From Bog-756 sp963835465 (lineage in GTDB: Bacteria; Actinomycetota; Acidimicrobiia; Acidimicrobiales; RAAP-2): a DNA stretch of 64,000 nt. The notes beneath the pieces were generated by a model that saw only the letters and a list, made by a program, of their open reading frames with translations, was not told the origin of the DNA and searched no databases. The translations under genes and the position numbers were made by a program. Within the stretch, counting starts at the first letter, position 1. Every line of letters starts with the position of its first letter. Of this stretch, positions 17,178 through 25,569 are shown one piece after another. The DNA is taken from positions 558,001-622,000 of the forward strand of contig CAWIFR010000006.1 in the NCBI GenBank assembly GCA_963835465.1, written 5' to 3'.

Positions 17178-17265
17178 CGTGTCACCTGGTGCCGATCGCC
17201 GTGTCATCTGCTGCAATCGAACGTGTCATTTGCTGCAAATTCGGCGTGTCACCTGGTGCAATGCC
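17178..17265. repeat. Four tandem direct repeats, period 22-23 bases
   Basis: Four copies of a unit starting CGTGTCA(C/T)(C/T)TG(G/C)TGC occupy 17178-17199, 17200-17221, 17222-17244 and 17245-17265. The first 15 bases are nearly invariant and the remaining 7-8 bases vary. The outer copies read CACCTGGTGC; the inner copies read CAT(C/T)TGCTGC. The array starts four bases after the nrdJ stop. Multiple short repeats beginning TGT are a feature of IS21-type element ends, but no transposase is seen. They could also be binding sites for an unknown protein. Confidence 0.65.
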
Positions 17266-17268
17266 ACA

Positions 17269-20235
17269 CTACGAACACCCGCTGGTCGTGCCACAGCTGG
17301 CGCAGACATAGCACGAGCCGGCCCGCTGCATGGCGTTCCCGCACTGGTAGCAGTACGGCGCATCCCGCGGCTCAGCCCGGGCGAGCAGGTGGTCGGAGGA
17401 GGTAGGCGAGTCGGCACGTGCGACCGCGGCCGTCGGTCCGGTGGGCACGCCGGTGTCCACCAGCAGGCTGTCGAAGGAGGGGGTCCCACCGTCGTCGGCA
17501 CCGGCGTCGATCACGGTGGTCGTCACCGGATCGACAGGCTCCGCCTCGACGATGCTGCTCGACGCGGTGGCCGTCTCCTCGACCCCGGGCAGGGTCGGCT
17601 GCATCCGTTCGGCGGTGGACAGGACGCCCAGCTCGGCCCGCTCCTCCAGGGCCAGGTAGTCCACAGCCAGCCGCCGGAAGATGTAGTCGACCAGGCTGGT
17701 GGCGATGCGCAGTTCGGGATCGTCGGTGATACCGGCCGGCTCGAACCTCATGTTGGTGTACTTGCGCACATACGTGGCCAATGGCACTCCATGCTGGAGT
17801 CCCAGGCTCACCGAGATGGAGAAGGCGTCCATGATGCCGGCCAGAGTCGAGCCCTGCTTCGAGACCTTCATGAACACCTCGCCGGGCCGGCCGTCCTCAT
17901 ACTCGCCGACGGTCACGTACCCTTCGCAGTCGGCCACCCGGAAGGCGAAGGTCGACGACTTCCGCCGCCGGGGCAGGCGCTCGCGTACCGCCCCGATCAC
18001 CACTGTGTCGGCGGTACGGGTCTGCTCGTGGGCCAGCGCCGCCTCGAGGCCGGCGATCTTCTCGGTCAGCTCCCGGGCGTGGGCCTCGGCCTCGGAGGCC
18101 GCCGGGGCGTCCTCGGGGGCGGCGCCGCCCGGGGTGCCCGCCTCACCCGCCTTCTTGGTGGTGGACAGGGGCTGGGCCACCTTGCAGTTGTCGCGATAGA
18201 TAGCGACAGCCTTGATCCCCATCCGCCAGGCGTCGACGTGCAGCTGCTCCACGTCCTCCACCGTCACGTCTTCAGGCAGGTTGACCGTCTTCGAGATGGC
18301 TCCGGAGATGAACGGTTGGACGGCTCCCATCATCCGGACATGTCCCAGGTAGTGGATGGTGTTGTCCCCCATCGAGCACGCGAACACGGGCAGGTGCTCC
18401 GGGCTGAGGTAGGGGGCGCCCACGATGGACTTGTGGACGTCGATGTAGGCGACGATCTCGTCCACCTGGTCCGGCGAGTACCCCAGCCGGGTGAGGGCAC
18501 GGGGCACGGTCTGGTTGACGATGGACATCGTGCCGCCACCCACCAGCTTCTTCGTCTTGACCAGTCCGAGGTCGGGCTCCACCCCGGTGGTGTCGCAGTC
18601 CATCAGTAGCCCGATGGTGCCGGTGGGAGCCAGCACACTGGCCTGTGAGTTGCGCACGCCGAACTGCTCGCCGAGCTCGACGGCAGACTCCCAGGCCTCC
18701 TGGGCGGCCGACAGCAGCTCGGTGGGCACCTCCTCCTCGTCGATGGCGGCGACCTCGTCGCGGTGCATACGAAGGACATTGAGCATGGGCTCGACGTTCT
18801 CGTGATAGCCGGCGAACGGTCCCATCCGGGCCGCTGTGCGGGCCGACGTGGCATAGGCGTGCCCAGTCATGAGCGCGGTGATGGCCCCGGCCCACGCCCG
18901 ACCCTGGTCGGAGTCGTAGGGCAGGCCCTGGGCCATGAGCAGCGCCCCCAGGTTGGCGTAGCCGATGCCCAGCTCACGGAAGCGCCGGGAGTTCTCGGTG
19001 ATCTTCTCCGTGGGGTAGTCGGCATTGCCGACGATGATCTCCTGGGCGGTGAACACCACCTCGATGGAGGCCCGGAAGCCCTCCACGTCGAACGACGAGT
19101 CGTCGTGGAGGTACTTCATCAGGTTGAAGCTGGCCAGGTTGCAGGCCGAGTTGTCGAGGTGCATGTACTCCGAACACGGATTGGAGCCGTTGATGCGACC
19201 GGTGTTGGACGCCGTGTGCCACTTGTTGATGGTGGTGTCGAACTGCATACCGGGATCAGCGCACTCCCAGGCGGCCTGGGCGAACTGTCGGAACAGGTCG
19301 CGGGCCGGCACCGAACGGATGGGACCCCCGTCGCCCCGACTGGTCAGGTCCCAGTCGTCACCGGCCACCACGGCGTCCATGAACTCGTCGGTCACCCGCA
19401 CCGAGTTGTTGGCGTTCTGGTACTGCAAGCTGATGGCGTCCTTGCCGTCGAGATCCATGTCGAACCCGGCATCGCGCAACACCCTGGCCTTGCGCTCCTC
19501 GATCGCCTTACACCAGATGAAGTCCTCGATGTCAGGGTGGTCGGCGTCGAGGATGACCATCTTCGCCGCCCGGCGGGTCTTGCCCCCGGACTTGATGGTC
19601 CCGGCCGACGAGTCGGCACCCCGCATGAAGCTGACCGGACCCGAGGCCGTGCCGCCGCCCTTCAGGAGCTCATGGGACGACCGGATGCGGGAGAGGTTGA
19701 CCCCGGCCCCTGAGCCACCCTTGAAGATCACTCCCTCCTCGGTGTACCAGTTGAGGATGGAGTCCATGGTGTCGTCCACTGAGAGGATGAAACAGGCCGA
19801 TCCCTGCTGTGGCACCCCGGCCACCCCGATGTTGAACCACACCGGCGAGTTGAACGCAGCCATCTGGTGGATGATCAGGTACTTCAGCTCATCACGGAAG
19901 ATCTCGGCTTCCTCGTCGTCGGCGAAGTACCCGTCCTTCAGCCCCCAGGTGGTGACGGTGTCGACCACCCGGTCGGCCACCTGCCGCAGGGAGGATTCGC
20001 GCTCGGGGGTTCCCGGCGTCCCGCGAAAGTACTTCTGGGCGAGGATGTTGGTGGCGTTCAGGCTCCAGCCCTCGGGCACCTCCACATGCAGCTGCTCGAA
20101 GGCCACTGCCCCGTCCCGGTAGTTGGTGATCCGGGCGTCGCGTCGTTCCCACACCACCTGGTCGTAGGGATGGACACCGGCGGTGGTGAAGTGGCGGCGA
20201 ATGCCGATGCCGATGCGCTGAGGGGCAATGGCCAT
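17269..20235 (-). CDS. nrdJ: Vitamin B12-dependent class II ribonucleotide reductase
   Basis: 988 residues. It reduces ribonucleotides to deoxyribonucleotides using adenosylcobalamin to generate the active-site thiyl radical, with no oxygen requirement. The radical site is SNPCSEYMHLD near residue 355. The redox Cys of the barrel is in GSACFILSVDD near 148. Substrate-site elements include GGSGAGVNLSRIRSS, LAPTGTIGLLMDCDTTG near 540 and FISGAISKTVNLPEDV near 650. An Ala/Glu-rich linker (about 690-730) separates the catalytic part from a C-terminal domain containing EVFMKVSKQGSTLAGIMDA. The last 25 residues are a zinc-finger-like tail with paired CxxC motifs. ATG 20235 follows an AAAGAGG ribosome site. 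Upstream are a promoter and NrdR-like boxes. Confidence 0.96.
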   Translation of the reverse strand: MAIAPQRIGIGIRRHFTTAGVHPYDQVVWERRDARITNYRDGAVAFEQLHVEVPEGWSLNATNILAQKYFRGTPGTPERESSLRQVADRVVDTVTTWGLKDGYFADDEEAEIFRDELKYLIIHQMAAFNSPVWFNIGVAGVPQQGSACFILSVDDTMDSILNWYTEEGVIFKGGSGAGVNLSRIRSSHELLKGGGTASGPVSFMRGADSSAGTIKSGGKTRRAAKMVILDADHPDIEDFIWCKAIEERKARVLRDAGFDMDLDGKDAISLQYQNANNSVRVTDEFMDAVVAGDDWDLTSRGDGGPIRSVPARDLFRQFAQAAWECADPGMQFDTTINKWHTASNTGRINGSNPCSEYMHLDNSACNLASFNLMKYLHDDSSFDVEGFRASIEVVFTAQEIIVGNADYPTEKITENSRRFRELGIGYANLGALLMAQGLPYDSDQGRAWAGAITALMTGHAYATSARTAARMGPFAGYHENVEPMLNVLRMHRDEVAAIDEEEVPTELLSAAQEAWESAVELGEQFGVRNSQASVLAPTGTIGLLMDCDTTGVEPDLGLVKTKKLVGGGTMSIVNQTVPRALTRLGYSPDQVDEIVAYIDVHKSIVGAPYLSPEHLPVFACSMGDNTIHYLGHVRMMGAVQPFISGAISKTVNLPEDVTVEDVEQLHVDAWRMGIKAVAIYRDNCKVAQPLSTTKKAGEAGTPGGAAPEDAPAASEAEAHARELTEKIAGLEAALAHEQTRTADTVVIGAVRERLPRRRKSSTFAFRVADCEGYVTVGEYEDGRPGEVFMKVSKQGSTLAGIMDAFSISVSLGLQHGVPLATYVRKYTNMRFEPAGITDDPELRIATSLVDYIFRRLAVDYLALEERAELGVLSTAERMQPTLPGVEETATASSSIVEAEPVDPVTTTVIDAGADDGGTPSFDSLLVDTGVPTGPTAAVARADSPTSSDHLLARAEPRDAPYCYQCGNAMQRAGSCYVCASCGTTSGCS

Positions 20236-20510
20236 GGGGTGAACCTCTTTCTGGATGGTTGCTCGTGCGACGTGCTGCTGGGTTTGCGTTGGGTGCGGCG
20301 GTTTGCTGACTGCTACCGAGGATCATTCCGATGATCGATCGGCGGCCGGTGAGCGTTGCTGACAAGCCTCGGTGTTTGTTGGTCTCTTGTGCGGTCCACG
20401 GTGTCTGACGAGCGGTAGCTGCACCCCCGGTTGCCCCTCTGCGCACCGGCCCCGGCTCCGCTCCCGAACATCGTGCCTGAATCCGACATCTTCAGCCAAG
20501 TTGCTCGCAA
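20236..20510 (-). other. Long 5' leader of nrdJ
   Basis: If transcription starts near 20554 the nrdJ message has a leader of about 320 bases. I looked for a cobalamin riboswitch because the enzyme uses B12, but did not find a convincing B12 box or the conserved core. An inverted repeat GATCAT-TCCG-ATGATC (20321-20336) lies inside. Short frames on both strands look non-coding. A ribosome site AAAGAGGTT lies at its downstream end. Confidence 0.45.
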
Positions 20511-20526
20511 ACACAATATGTTGTGG
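20511..20526. promoter_or_regulatory. NrdR box (proximal, strong match)
   Basis: ACACAATATGTTGTGG is an imperfect palindrome that matches the well-known NrdR consensus aCaCwAtATaTwGtgt at nearly every position. NrdR is the zinc-finger/ATP-cone repressor of ribonucleotide reductase genes. The box lies just downstream of the predicted nrdJ transcription start. Confidence 0.75.
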
Positions 20527-20542
20527 TTAACCCTCCCCCGAG

Positions 20543-20558
20543 GTACGAGATAGTGGGT
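20543..20558. promoter_or_regulatory. Second, weaker NrdR-like box
   Basis: GTACGAGATAGTGGGT matches about 10 of 16 positions of the NrdR consensus. Its centre is 32 bases from the strong box, about three helical turns, the spacing usual for paired NrdR sites. It would cover the nrdJ transcription start. Position and spacing support it more than sequence. Confidence 0.5.
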
Positions 20559-20560
20559 CT

Positions 20561-20590
20561 ATTACAGCAGCGTAGTTACATGCCTGTCAA
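20561..20590 (-). promoter_or_regulatory. nrdJ promoter
   Basis: On the minus strand a perfect TTGACA (20590-20585) is followed after 18 bases by TGTAAT (20566-20561), a good -10 element. This is the best sigma-70-type promoter I see in the window. It places the start near 20554, inside the second NrdR-like box. Confidence 0.65.
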
Positions 20591-20769
20591 TGGATACCTC
20601 CCCGATCGGGTCCGGGGAGGTAGCGCGAAATCCCAGTTGAGGGGGGCGCTCGCGAAGAATCGCAAATGATTGCTGCCAGCTAGCACATTCTGAGGCCCCC
20701 CGGGGGGTCGGTCGGCGGGCTGGATCCATCAGGTCAACGATGCCAGGTGGGTGTCACTACAGTCCGAGT
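20591..20769. other. Intergenic stretch between nrdJ promoter and glpK
   Basis: No gene seen. It contains a TCCCCGATCGGGTCCGGGGA-type inverted repeat around 20600-20620 and must hold the divergent glpK promoter, for which I see no clear hexamers. Confidence 0.4.
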
Positions 20770-22361
20770 GTGCCCGCCCGCTCCCCCGTGTCCGTCGCCG
20801 TGGATGCCGGGACCACCGGGGTCCGGGCCCTGGTGGTCGACGACCGGGCCCAGGTGGTCGACGTGGCCTACCGGGAGCTGACCCAGTACTACCCCCGGCC
20901 CGGCTGGGTGGAACACGACGCCGCCGAGATCTGGACCTGCGTGCGCGCCACCCTCGACGAAGTGGCCGGTCGCCTGGCCGACCACGGTCGGGTGGCGCGG
21001 GCCATCGGCATCACCAATCAACGCGAGACCGTGGTGGCCTGGGACCGCCGCACAGGTGCTCCCCTCCACCGGGCCATCGTCTGGCAGGACCGCCGGACCG
21101 CCGACCGGTGCCGGGAGCTCACCGAGGCCGGCCACCTCCCCCTGGTCCGGGAGCGCACCGGGCTCGTTCTCGACCCGTACTTCTCAGCCACCAAGATGCG
21201 CTGGCTCCTGGATGAGGGCGGCCTCGACAGGTCCGGCGGCACCGATGGCCTCGCCTTCGGGACGGTCGACGCCTGGGTCCTGTGGAACCTGACCGGGGGG
21301 AGCGAAGGCGGGGTCTTTGCCACCGACGCCACCAACGCCTCCCGCACCTTGCTCTACGACATCGTGGTCCGCCGCTGGTCACCCGAGCTCGGCGAGCTCT
21401 TCGGGGTCCCCCCGGCCACCCTCCCCGAGGTGCGGCCGTCCTGTGGGCGGTACGGCCGGCTGTCCGCCGACGCCCTGGGCGGCGACTCCCCGCTGCAGGG
21501 GGTGCCCATCAGCGGGATCGCCGGCGATCAGCACGCCGCCCTCTTCGGCCAGGCGTGCTTCGACCGGGGCATGACCAAAGTGACCTTCGGGACGGGAAGC
21601 TTCGTACTGATGAACGCCGGGGCCGCCTGCCCTGCGCCGGTGCCCGGCCTCATCACCACCTTGGCCTGGGACCTCGGGACCGAGGGCGACGTGGCCATCG
21701 GTGCCGACGGAGGGCCGACGACGGACCGCTCGTCGGTGGCCTACGCCCTCGAGGGCTCGGTGTTCGTGTCCGGGGCCGGCGTGCAGTGGCTCCGGGACGG
21801 GCTCGGCATCATCGATCGGGCGGACGACCTCGAGCCCCTGGCCCGTTCCGTGCCGAGCAGCGAGGGGGTGGTGGTGGTGCCCGCCTTCACCGGCCTGGGC
21901 AGTCCCCATTGGGACCCCGCCGCCCGGGGCACCGTCCTCGGACTCAGCCGCGGCCTGGGTCGGGCCCACCTGGCCCGGGCCCTGGTCGAGGCGATGGCCT
22001 TCCAGGTCCATGACGTGGTCGACGCCATGGGGGCGAGTTCTACGGCGCCGTCGGTGCTTCGGGTGGACGGCGGTGCGTCGGCCATGGGCCTCCTCCTCGA
22101 GCTAGTGGCCGAGCAGGTCCAGTTGGAGGTGGTGCGGCCCAACTCGGTGGAGACCACAGCCATCGGCGCCGCCACCCTGGCCGGCCTGGCCGAGGGGCTG
22201 TGGGGCTCCCTCGACGAGTTGGCCGGCCTCTGGACCGAGGAGCGCGCCTTCTCCCCCTCGGTCCCCGTCGCCGACGCCGAGCCGGCCCGGCAGGCCTGGC
22301 TGCGGGCCGTCGAACGCTCCGCGGGTGGGCGGGGGGAGCCGACACCACCGACCTCCCCTGA
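20770..22361 (+). CDS. glpK: Glycerol kinase (frame broken near the end)
   Basis: A FGGY-family kinase that phosphorylates glycerol to sn-glycerol 3-phosphate, feeding glycolysis or lipid synthesis. Seen: AVDAGTTGVRALVVDD phosphate-1 loop, GITNQRETVVAWDRRTG, RAIVWQDRRTADRC, TDATNASRTLLYD, GIAGDQHAALFGQACF, VTFGTGSFVLMN and LRVDGGASAMGLLLEL. Length is about 530 residues, normal for the family. In the sequence as given the frame runs on to 22698, antisense to the next gene. One extra G in the six-G run at 22331-22336 would give a natural ending with TGA at 22359-22361. GTG 20770 starts just ahead of the first strand. Confidence 0.88.
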
Positions 22362-22400
22362 GCCAGGTCCAAGACCGGTCGTCGGAGGCGGACCCGGCGG

Positions 22401-23060
22401 TCAGGCCAGCTCCACACCCCCGCGGTCATCCAGCTCCTGCCACCCGTGGTCGGCCAGCTCGGCCATGATCGAGATCCACTGCCGCTCCCGGTCCCGGAGG
22501 ACCGGATGGTCACGCCCCACCACCAGGATCAGGTCGGCCGAGACCAAGAGGGCCGTGGCCACGGTGCCGTCGATCTCGACCGAGTCGGGTGGCGGGCTCA
22601 TCGCCTGGAGCGCCATGGCCGTGAGCTGGTCCGGGACCGGGAGGTCACCCTGGGACGCGGCGACCTTCCAGGCATCGGTGTCGAGGACGGCGGCGTAGTC
22701 GGCCGCCAGGCTCCGGCAGACCCTCGCCGTCAGGTGCTGGAGCAGGCCCGTCGAGGAGTCCTGCTTGAACAGCTCGGTGGCCACCTCGAGGAGCTCGGTG
22801 TGCCGATCGGGCAAGGCGCCATCCACCGGTCGCACCGACTCGATGACCACGCCATCGACTTCCAGGATCTCGTCCCGGAGCAGGTCGATGAGGTGGTCGC
22901 CGCCCAGGCCGACTCCCAGTTCGTCGACCACGACGCCCTCGTTCCGCTGGAGGATCTCGATGGAGACCACGTCACCGCCCACCGAGCCGATCCGGCTGGC
23001 CACCGCCCCGAGGGCGCCGGGTCGGTCGGGCAGTTGGACCCGGATCAGGTAGTTGCACAC
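22401..23060 (-). CDS. ACT domain-containing protein with a second, uncharacterised domain
   Basis: 219 residues. The N-terminal 75 form an ACT domain: YLIRVQLPDRPGALGAVASR, then IGSVGGDVVSIEILQRNEGV. ACT domains bind amino acids or related ligands and regulate enzymes. The C-terminal part (about 85-215) contains HLTARVCRSLAADYAAVLDT and LVVGRDHPVLRDRERQWIS; it looks like a GAF-type sensor fold, though I cannot assign it firmly. No catalytic domain is attached, so a regulatory or sensing role is inferred. It is convergent with glpK. Confidence 0.75.
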   Translation of the reverse strand: MCNYLIRVQLPDRPGALGAVASRIGSVGGDVVSIEILQRNEGVVVDELGVGLGGDHLIDLLRDEILEVDGVVIESVRPVDGALPDRHTELLEVATELFKQDSSTGLLQHLTARVCRSLAADYAAVLDTDAWKVAASQGDLPVPDQLTAMALQAMSPPPDSVEIDGTVATALLVSADLILVVGRDHPVLRDRERQWISIMAELADHGWQELDDRGGVELA

Positions 23061-23200
23061 GATCTCAGGCTAGGCCGTCACTGTGTACACACTGTTTCGT
23101 GCCGGTTACGACATCGGGTGGGCTGATCGAGGACATCCGGACGACCGATACCCCCAGCCCCTGTCGAGGGCCGACCCACGGTTGGGCGGCTACCGGCGAT

Positions 23201-24076
23201 TCAGCCAGCCGAGGATCCGTTGGCCCTGGTCCCTCCGACCGCGGTCCCTCTGACCGCGGTCCCTCTGACCGCGGTCCCGCCGGCCGCGGGTCCGCCCCCG
23301 GCGGTGGCGTCGCCGGATCCGGCCCCTGCCGACTTGGCCCGGCTGGCGTAGCGGTCGACGTACTCCTGGCCCGAGAGTCGCGAGATCGCCGTCATCAGGG
23401 CGTCGGTGAGGCAGCGCAGCTCCACCTGGTCGAGCTCACGGCTCACGGCCGCCGGGCCGGTCCCCACAGCCTCCCCGCACTGGCCCGTCGTGATGGACCG
23501 GCCGGCGTGGAGGTAGGACACCGGCGGTCCGAACCGGATGGTCACCGCATGGAACGGTCGCATCACGTTGCTCCCCGGGGGCTGGACCGCTCTCGTGCCC
23601 ACGATCCCCACCGGGATGATCGGCACGTCGCACCGCAGCGAGAGGCGGGCCACCCCGGTATGGCCTTTGTGCAGCCGGGTGTCGGGGGCCCGGGTGCCCT
23701 CGGGGTAGATCCCGAGGAGGTGGCCGGCGTTCAGTACCTCGGTGGCCGTGTCGAGGGCCCGCTGCGAGGCGTCGCCCCCGCTGCGGCTCATCGGGATCTG
23801 GCCGGCGGCCCGGAAGAACCAGGCCGTCTTCCAGCTGTCGAAGTACTCGGCCTTGGCCACGTAGGTGACCCGACGCCGCAGCACCAGCGGGAGGAAGAAG
23901 GAGTCGCAGAACGACTGGTGGTTGGCCGCCAGCACAGCCGGGCCGTGGACCGGGATGTGCTCCCTCCCCTCGACCTTCACCCTCCAGAGGAGGAAGAAGA
24001 TCGGGCTCAACACCGCCTTCAGGATCCAGTAGGCCACGAGCCACGGTATCGCCACGTGTGGTGTACTGCATCCCAT
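23201..24076 (-). CDS. 1-acyl-sn-glycerol-3-phosphate acyltransferase-like protein (PlsC family)
   Basis: About 290 residues. A membrane-associated acyltransferase, expected to acylate lysophosphatidic acid or a related acceptor. The family motifs are clear: block I NHQSFCDSFFLPL (NHxxxxD catalytic pair), block II around AGQIPMSRSGGD, block III GIYPEGTRAPDTRLHKGHTG and block IV VPIIPVGIVGT. The C-terminal 40 residues are low complexity and contain GTAVR repeats encoded by a 15-base tandem repeat. ATG 24076 would overlap the divergent ATG of the next gene within one CATG; GTG 24055 is an alternative start seven codons in. With glpK nearby this could serve phospholipid synthesis. Confidence 0.85.
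   Translation of the reverse strand: MGCSTPHVAIPWLVAYWILKAVLSPIFFLLWRVKVEGREHIPVHGPAVLAANHQSFCDSFFLPLVLRRRVTYVAKAEYFDSWKTAWFFRAAGQIPMSRSGGDASQRALDTATEVLNAGHLLGIYPEGTRAPDTRLHKGHTGVARLSLRCDVPIIPVGIVGTRAVQPPGSNVMRPFHAVTIRFGPPVSYLHAGRSITTGQCGEAVGTGPAAVSRELDQVELRCLTDALMTAISRLSGQEYVDRYASRAKSAGAGSGDATAGGGPAAGGTAVRGTAVRGTAVGGTRANGSSAG
23228..23287. repeat. 15-base tandem repeat, four units, in the acyltransferase tail
   Basis: Four consecutive 15-base units starting GGTCCC (23228-23242, 23243-23257, 23258-23272, 23273-23287). Units two and three are identical and the outer ones differ by one or a few bases. They encode GTAVR-like pentapeptides at the C-terminus of the PlsC-type protein, outside the catalytic domain, and could vary in copy number by slippage. 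Confidence 0.8.
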
Positions 24077-24923
24077 GTCCGCCCATCCCCTCCCGACTGC
24101 CGCTGCAGGGCCCCTCGGCCCCGCCTCGACCGGCCCATCCGATCCGGGACCGGGGATCGAACCGACCTGGACGGTGCTCGGGCGCACCATCGGGCTGCCC
24201 GTCGAGGTGCGCCGGGCCGCCCAGTGGGGGGCCCAGTACCTGGTCCCAGCGGCGGCGGCCCAGCGGATCGTCGACCCCACCGGGCTCAAGGTCACCGGCC
24301 CGGTGCCCGGCCAGGCGCTCATGGCCCTGGCCGTCTGCCGCTATGACGACACCGACCTCGACGCGTACCACGAGGTGGCGGTGAGCTTCGTGGTCCGGCC
24401 CCACGACGCCCGGCCTCTGGCCTCGGCGGCCCAGCGGACCCGGGAGTTCTTCGCCGGCGCCATCGGCGCCTATATCCACCGGCTTCCGGTGGACCAGGAG
24501 TTCACCTGCGCCGCCGGCCGGGGCATCTGGGGCTTCCCCAAGTGGGTGACCACCATCGACATCGACCAGCCGGCGGCACCCCGCGCCGGCACGGGCACCA
24601 CGGTCCGCCTGGTCGATGACGGGGTGCACGTCCTCAGCCTGACGCTGGCCGCGGGCGGACGGCTGCACCTGCCCGCCCAGGCGCCACCCAGCTACTCCTT
24701 CGCCGAGGGTGTCCTGCGGCGCACACTGTGGACGACGTCCTCGGAGGGGACGACCGGCCGGGTGGGCGGGGCCACCCTTGTCCTCGGGGACCATCCCGTG
24801 GCCGACGAGCTCCGGTCGCTGGGACTTCCCAAGCGGGCCCTGTTCTCGTCGTCGGCGGCCCAGATGCGGGCTTCGTTCGGCGCAGCCGAGATCGTCTCCG
24901 CCGGACCGGTCACCGCTCGTTGA
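24075..24923 (+). CDS. Acetoacetate decarboxylase-like protein
   Basis: 282 residues. Resembles the acetoacetate decarboxylase superfamily: ALMALAVCRYDDTDLDAYHEVAVS in the first half, RLPVDQEFTCAAGRGIWGFP followed by KWVTTIDID. The Lys after GFP occupies the neighbourhood of the Schiff-base lysine in true decarboxylases, but the canonical double-Lys arrangement is absent, so activity on acetoacetate is uncertain. The first 35 residues are Pro/Gly-rich; translation may begin later. It lies 31 bases ahead of a TetR regulator and may share its control. Confidence 0.72.
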   Translation: MSAHPLPTAAAGPLGPASTGPSDPGPGIEPTWTVLGRTIGLPVEVRRAAQWGAQYLVPAAAAQRIVDPTGLKVTGPVPGQALMALAVCRYDDTDLDAYHEVAVSFVVRPHDARPLASAAQRTREFFAGAIGAYIHRLPVDQEFTCAAGRGIWGFPKWVTTIDIDQPAAPRAGTGTTVRLVDDGVHVLSLTLAAGGRLHLPAQAPPSYSFAEGVLRRTLWTTSSEGTTGRVGGATLVLGDHPVADELRSLGLPKRALFSSSAAQMRASFGAAEIVSAGPVTAR

Positions 24924-24954
24924 CCAAGGGCGTTCCCACCCCTAGCGTTCGATC

Positions 24955-25569
24955 ATGGCTCGCCGGCTGACTCCGAAGGGCGCCCGGCGTCGCCAGGAGA
25001 TCATGGACGTGGCCGCGTACCGCTTCGCGGCCGACGGCTACCACGCCACCTCGGTGACCAGCATCGTCGATCGCATCGGCGTCGGGAAGGGCGTCTTCTA
25101 CTGGTACTTCACGTCCAAGGACGAGCTCTTCGGTGAGATCCTCACCGACTCCCTCCGTTCCATGCGCCAGGCCCAGCGCGACGCCATCGCCGGCGAGCCG
25201 GACCCGGCCCGTCGCATCGAGTGGGGCATCCGGGCCTCACTTCGCTGGCTCGCCGACCACCGCCACCTCTACTCGCTGATGGAGTTCGCCCGCACCCAGG
25301 AGCAGTTCGCGCCCGTCATTCGGAGTGGCGACGACCAGACGGTGGCCGACGCCCTTCCCCACGTCAGTGCCGGCATCACCGCCGGGCTGTTGCGGGGGGA
25401 GGATCCCGAGGTGCTGACCATGGCCATCCTGGGCGTGACCGCCCACCTGGCCCGGGAGCTGGTGCTCGGCCAGGGCCAAGACCCCGACCGGGTGGCGGAG
25501 GCGGCCATCGCCTTCTGCCGGCAGGGCTATCTGGCCCACGGCCCGTCGGTCGCCCGGCGGATCGCATGA
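24955..25569 (+). CDS. TetR/AcrR-family transcriptional regulator
   Basis: 204 residues. Helix-turn-helix at 12-58: GARRRQEIMDVAAYRFAADG, then YHATSVTSIVDRIGVGKGVF and YWYFTSKDELF, all canonical for TetR. The C-terminal ligand-binding domain is helical with no recognisable effector specificity. Its stop overlaps the SMP-30 gene start (ATGA), so it is co-translated with that gene and likely regulates it and the preceding decarboxylase-like gene. Confidence 0.9.
   Translation: MARRLTPKGARRRQEIMDVAAYRFAADGYHATSVTSIVDRIGVGKGVFYWYFTSKDELFGEILTDSLRSMRQAQRDAIAGEPDPARRIEWGIRASLRWLADHRHLYSLMEFARTQEQFAPVIRSGDDQTVADALPHVSAGITAGLLRGEDPEVLTMAILGVTAHLARELVLGQGQDPDRVAEAAIAFCRQGYLAHGPSVARRIA

Noticed and set aside
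17179..18609. 476-residue plus-strand frame
   Set aside because: Antisense shadow of nrdJ.
20321..20336. GATCAT/ATGATC inverted repeat as an operator
   Set aside because: Lies deep in the leader, far from the promoter; short arms built from common words. Kept only as a note.
20236..20554. Cobalamin riboswitch upstream of nrdJ
   Set aside because: Expected from biology, but I found neither a B12 box nor the conserved core by eye.
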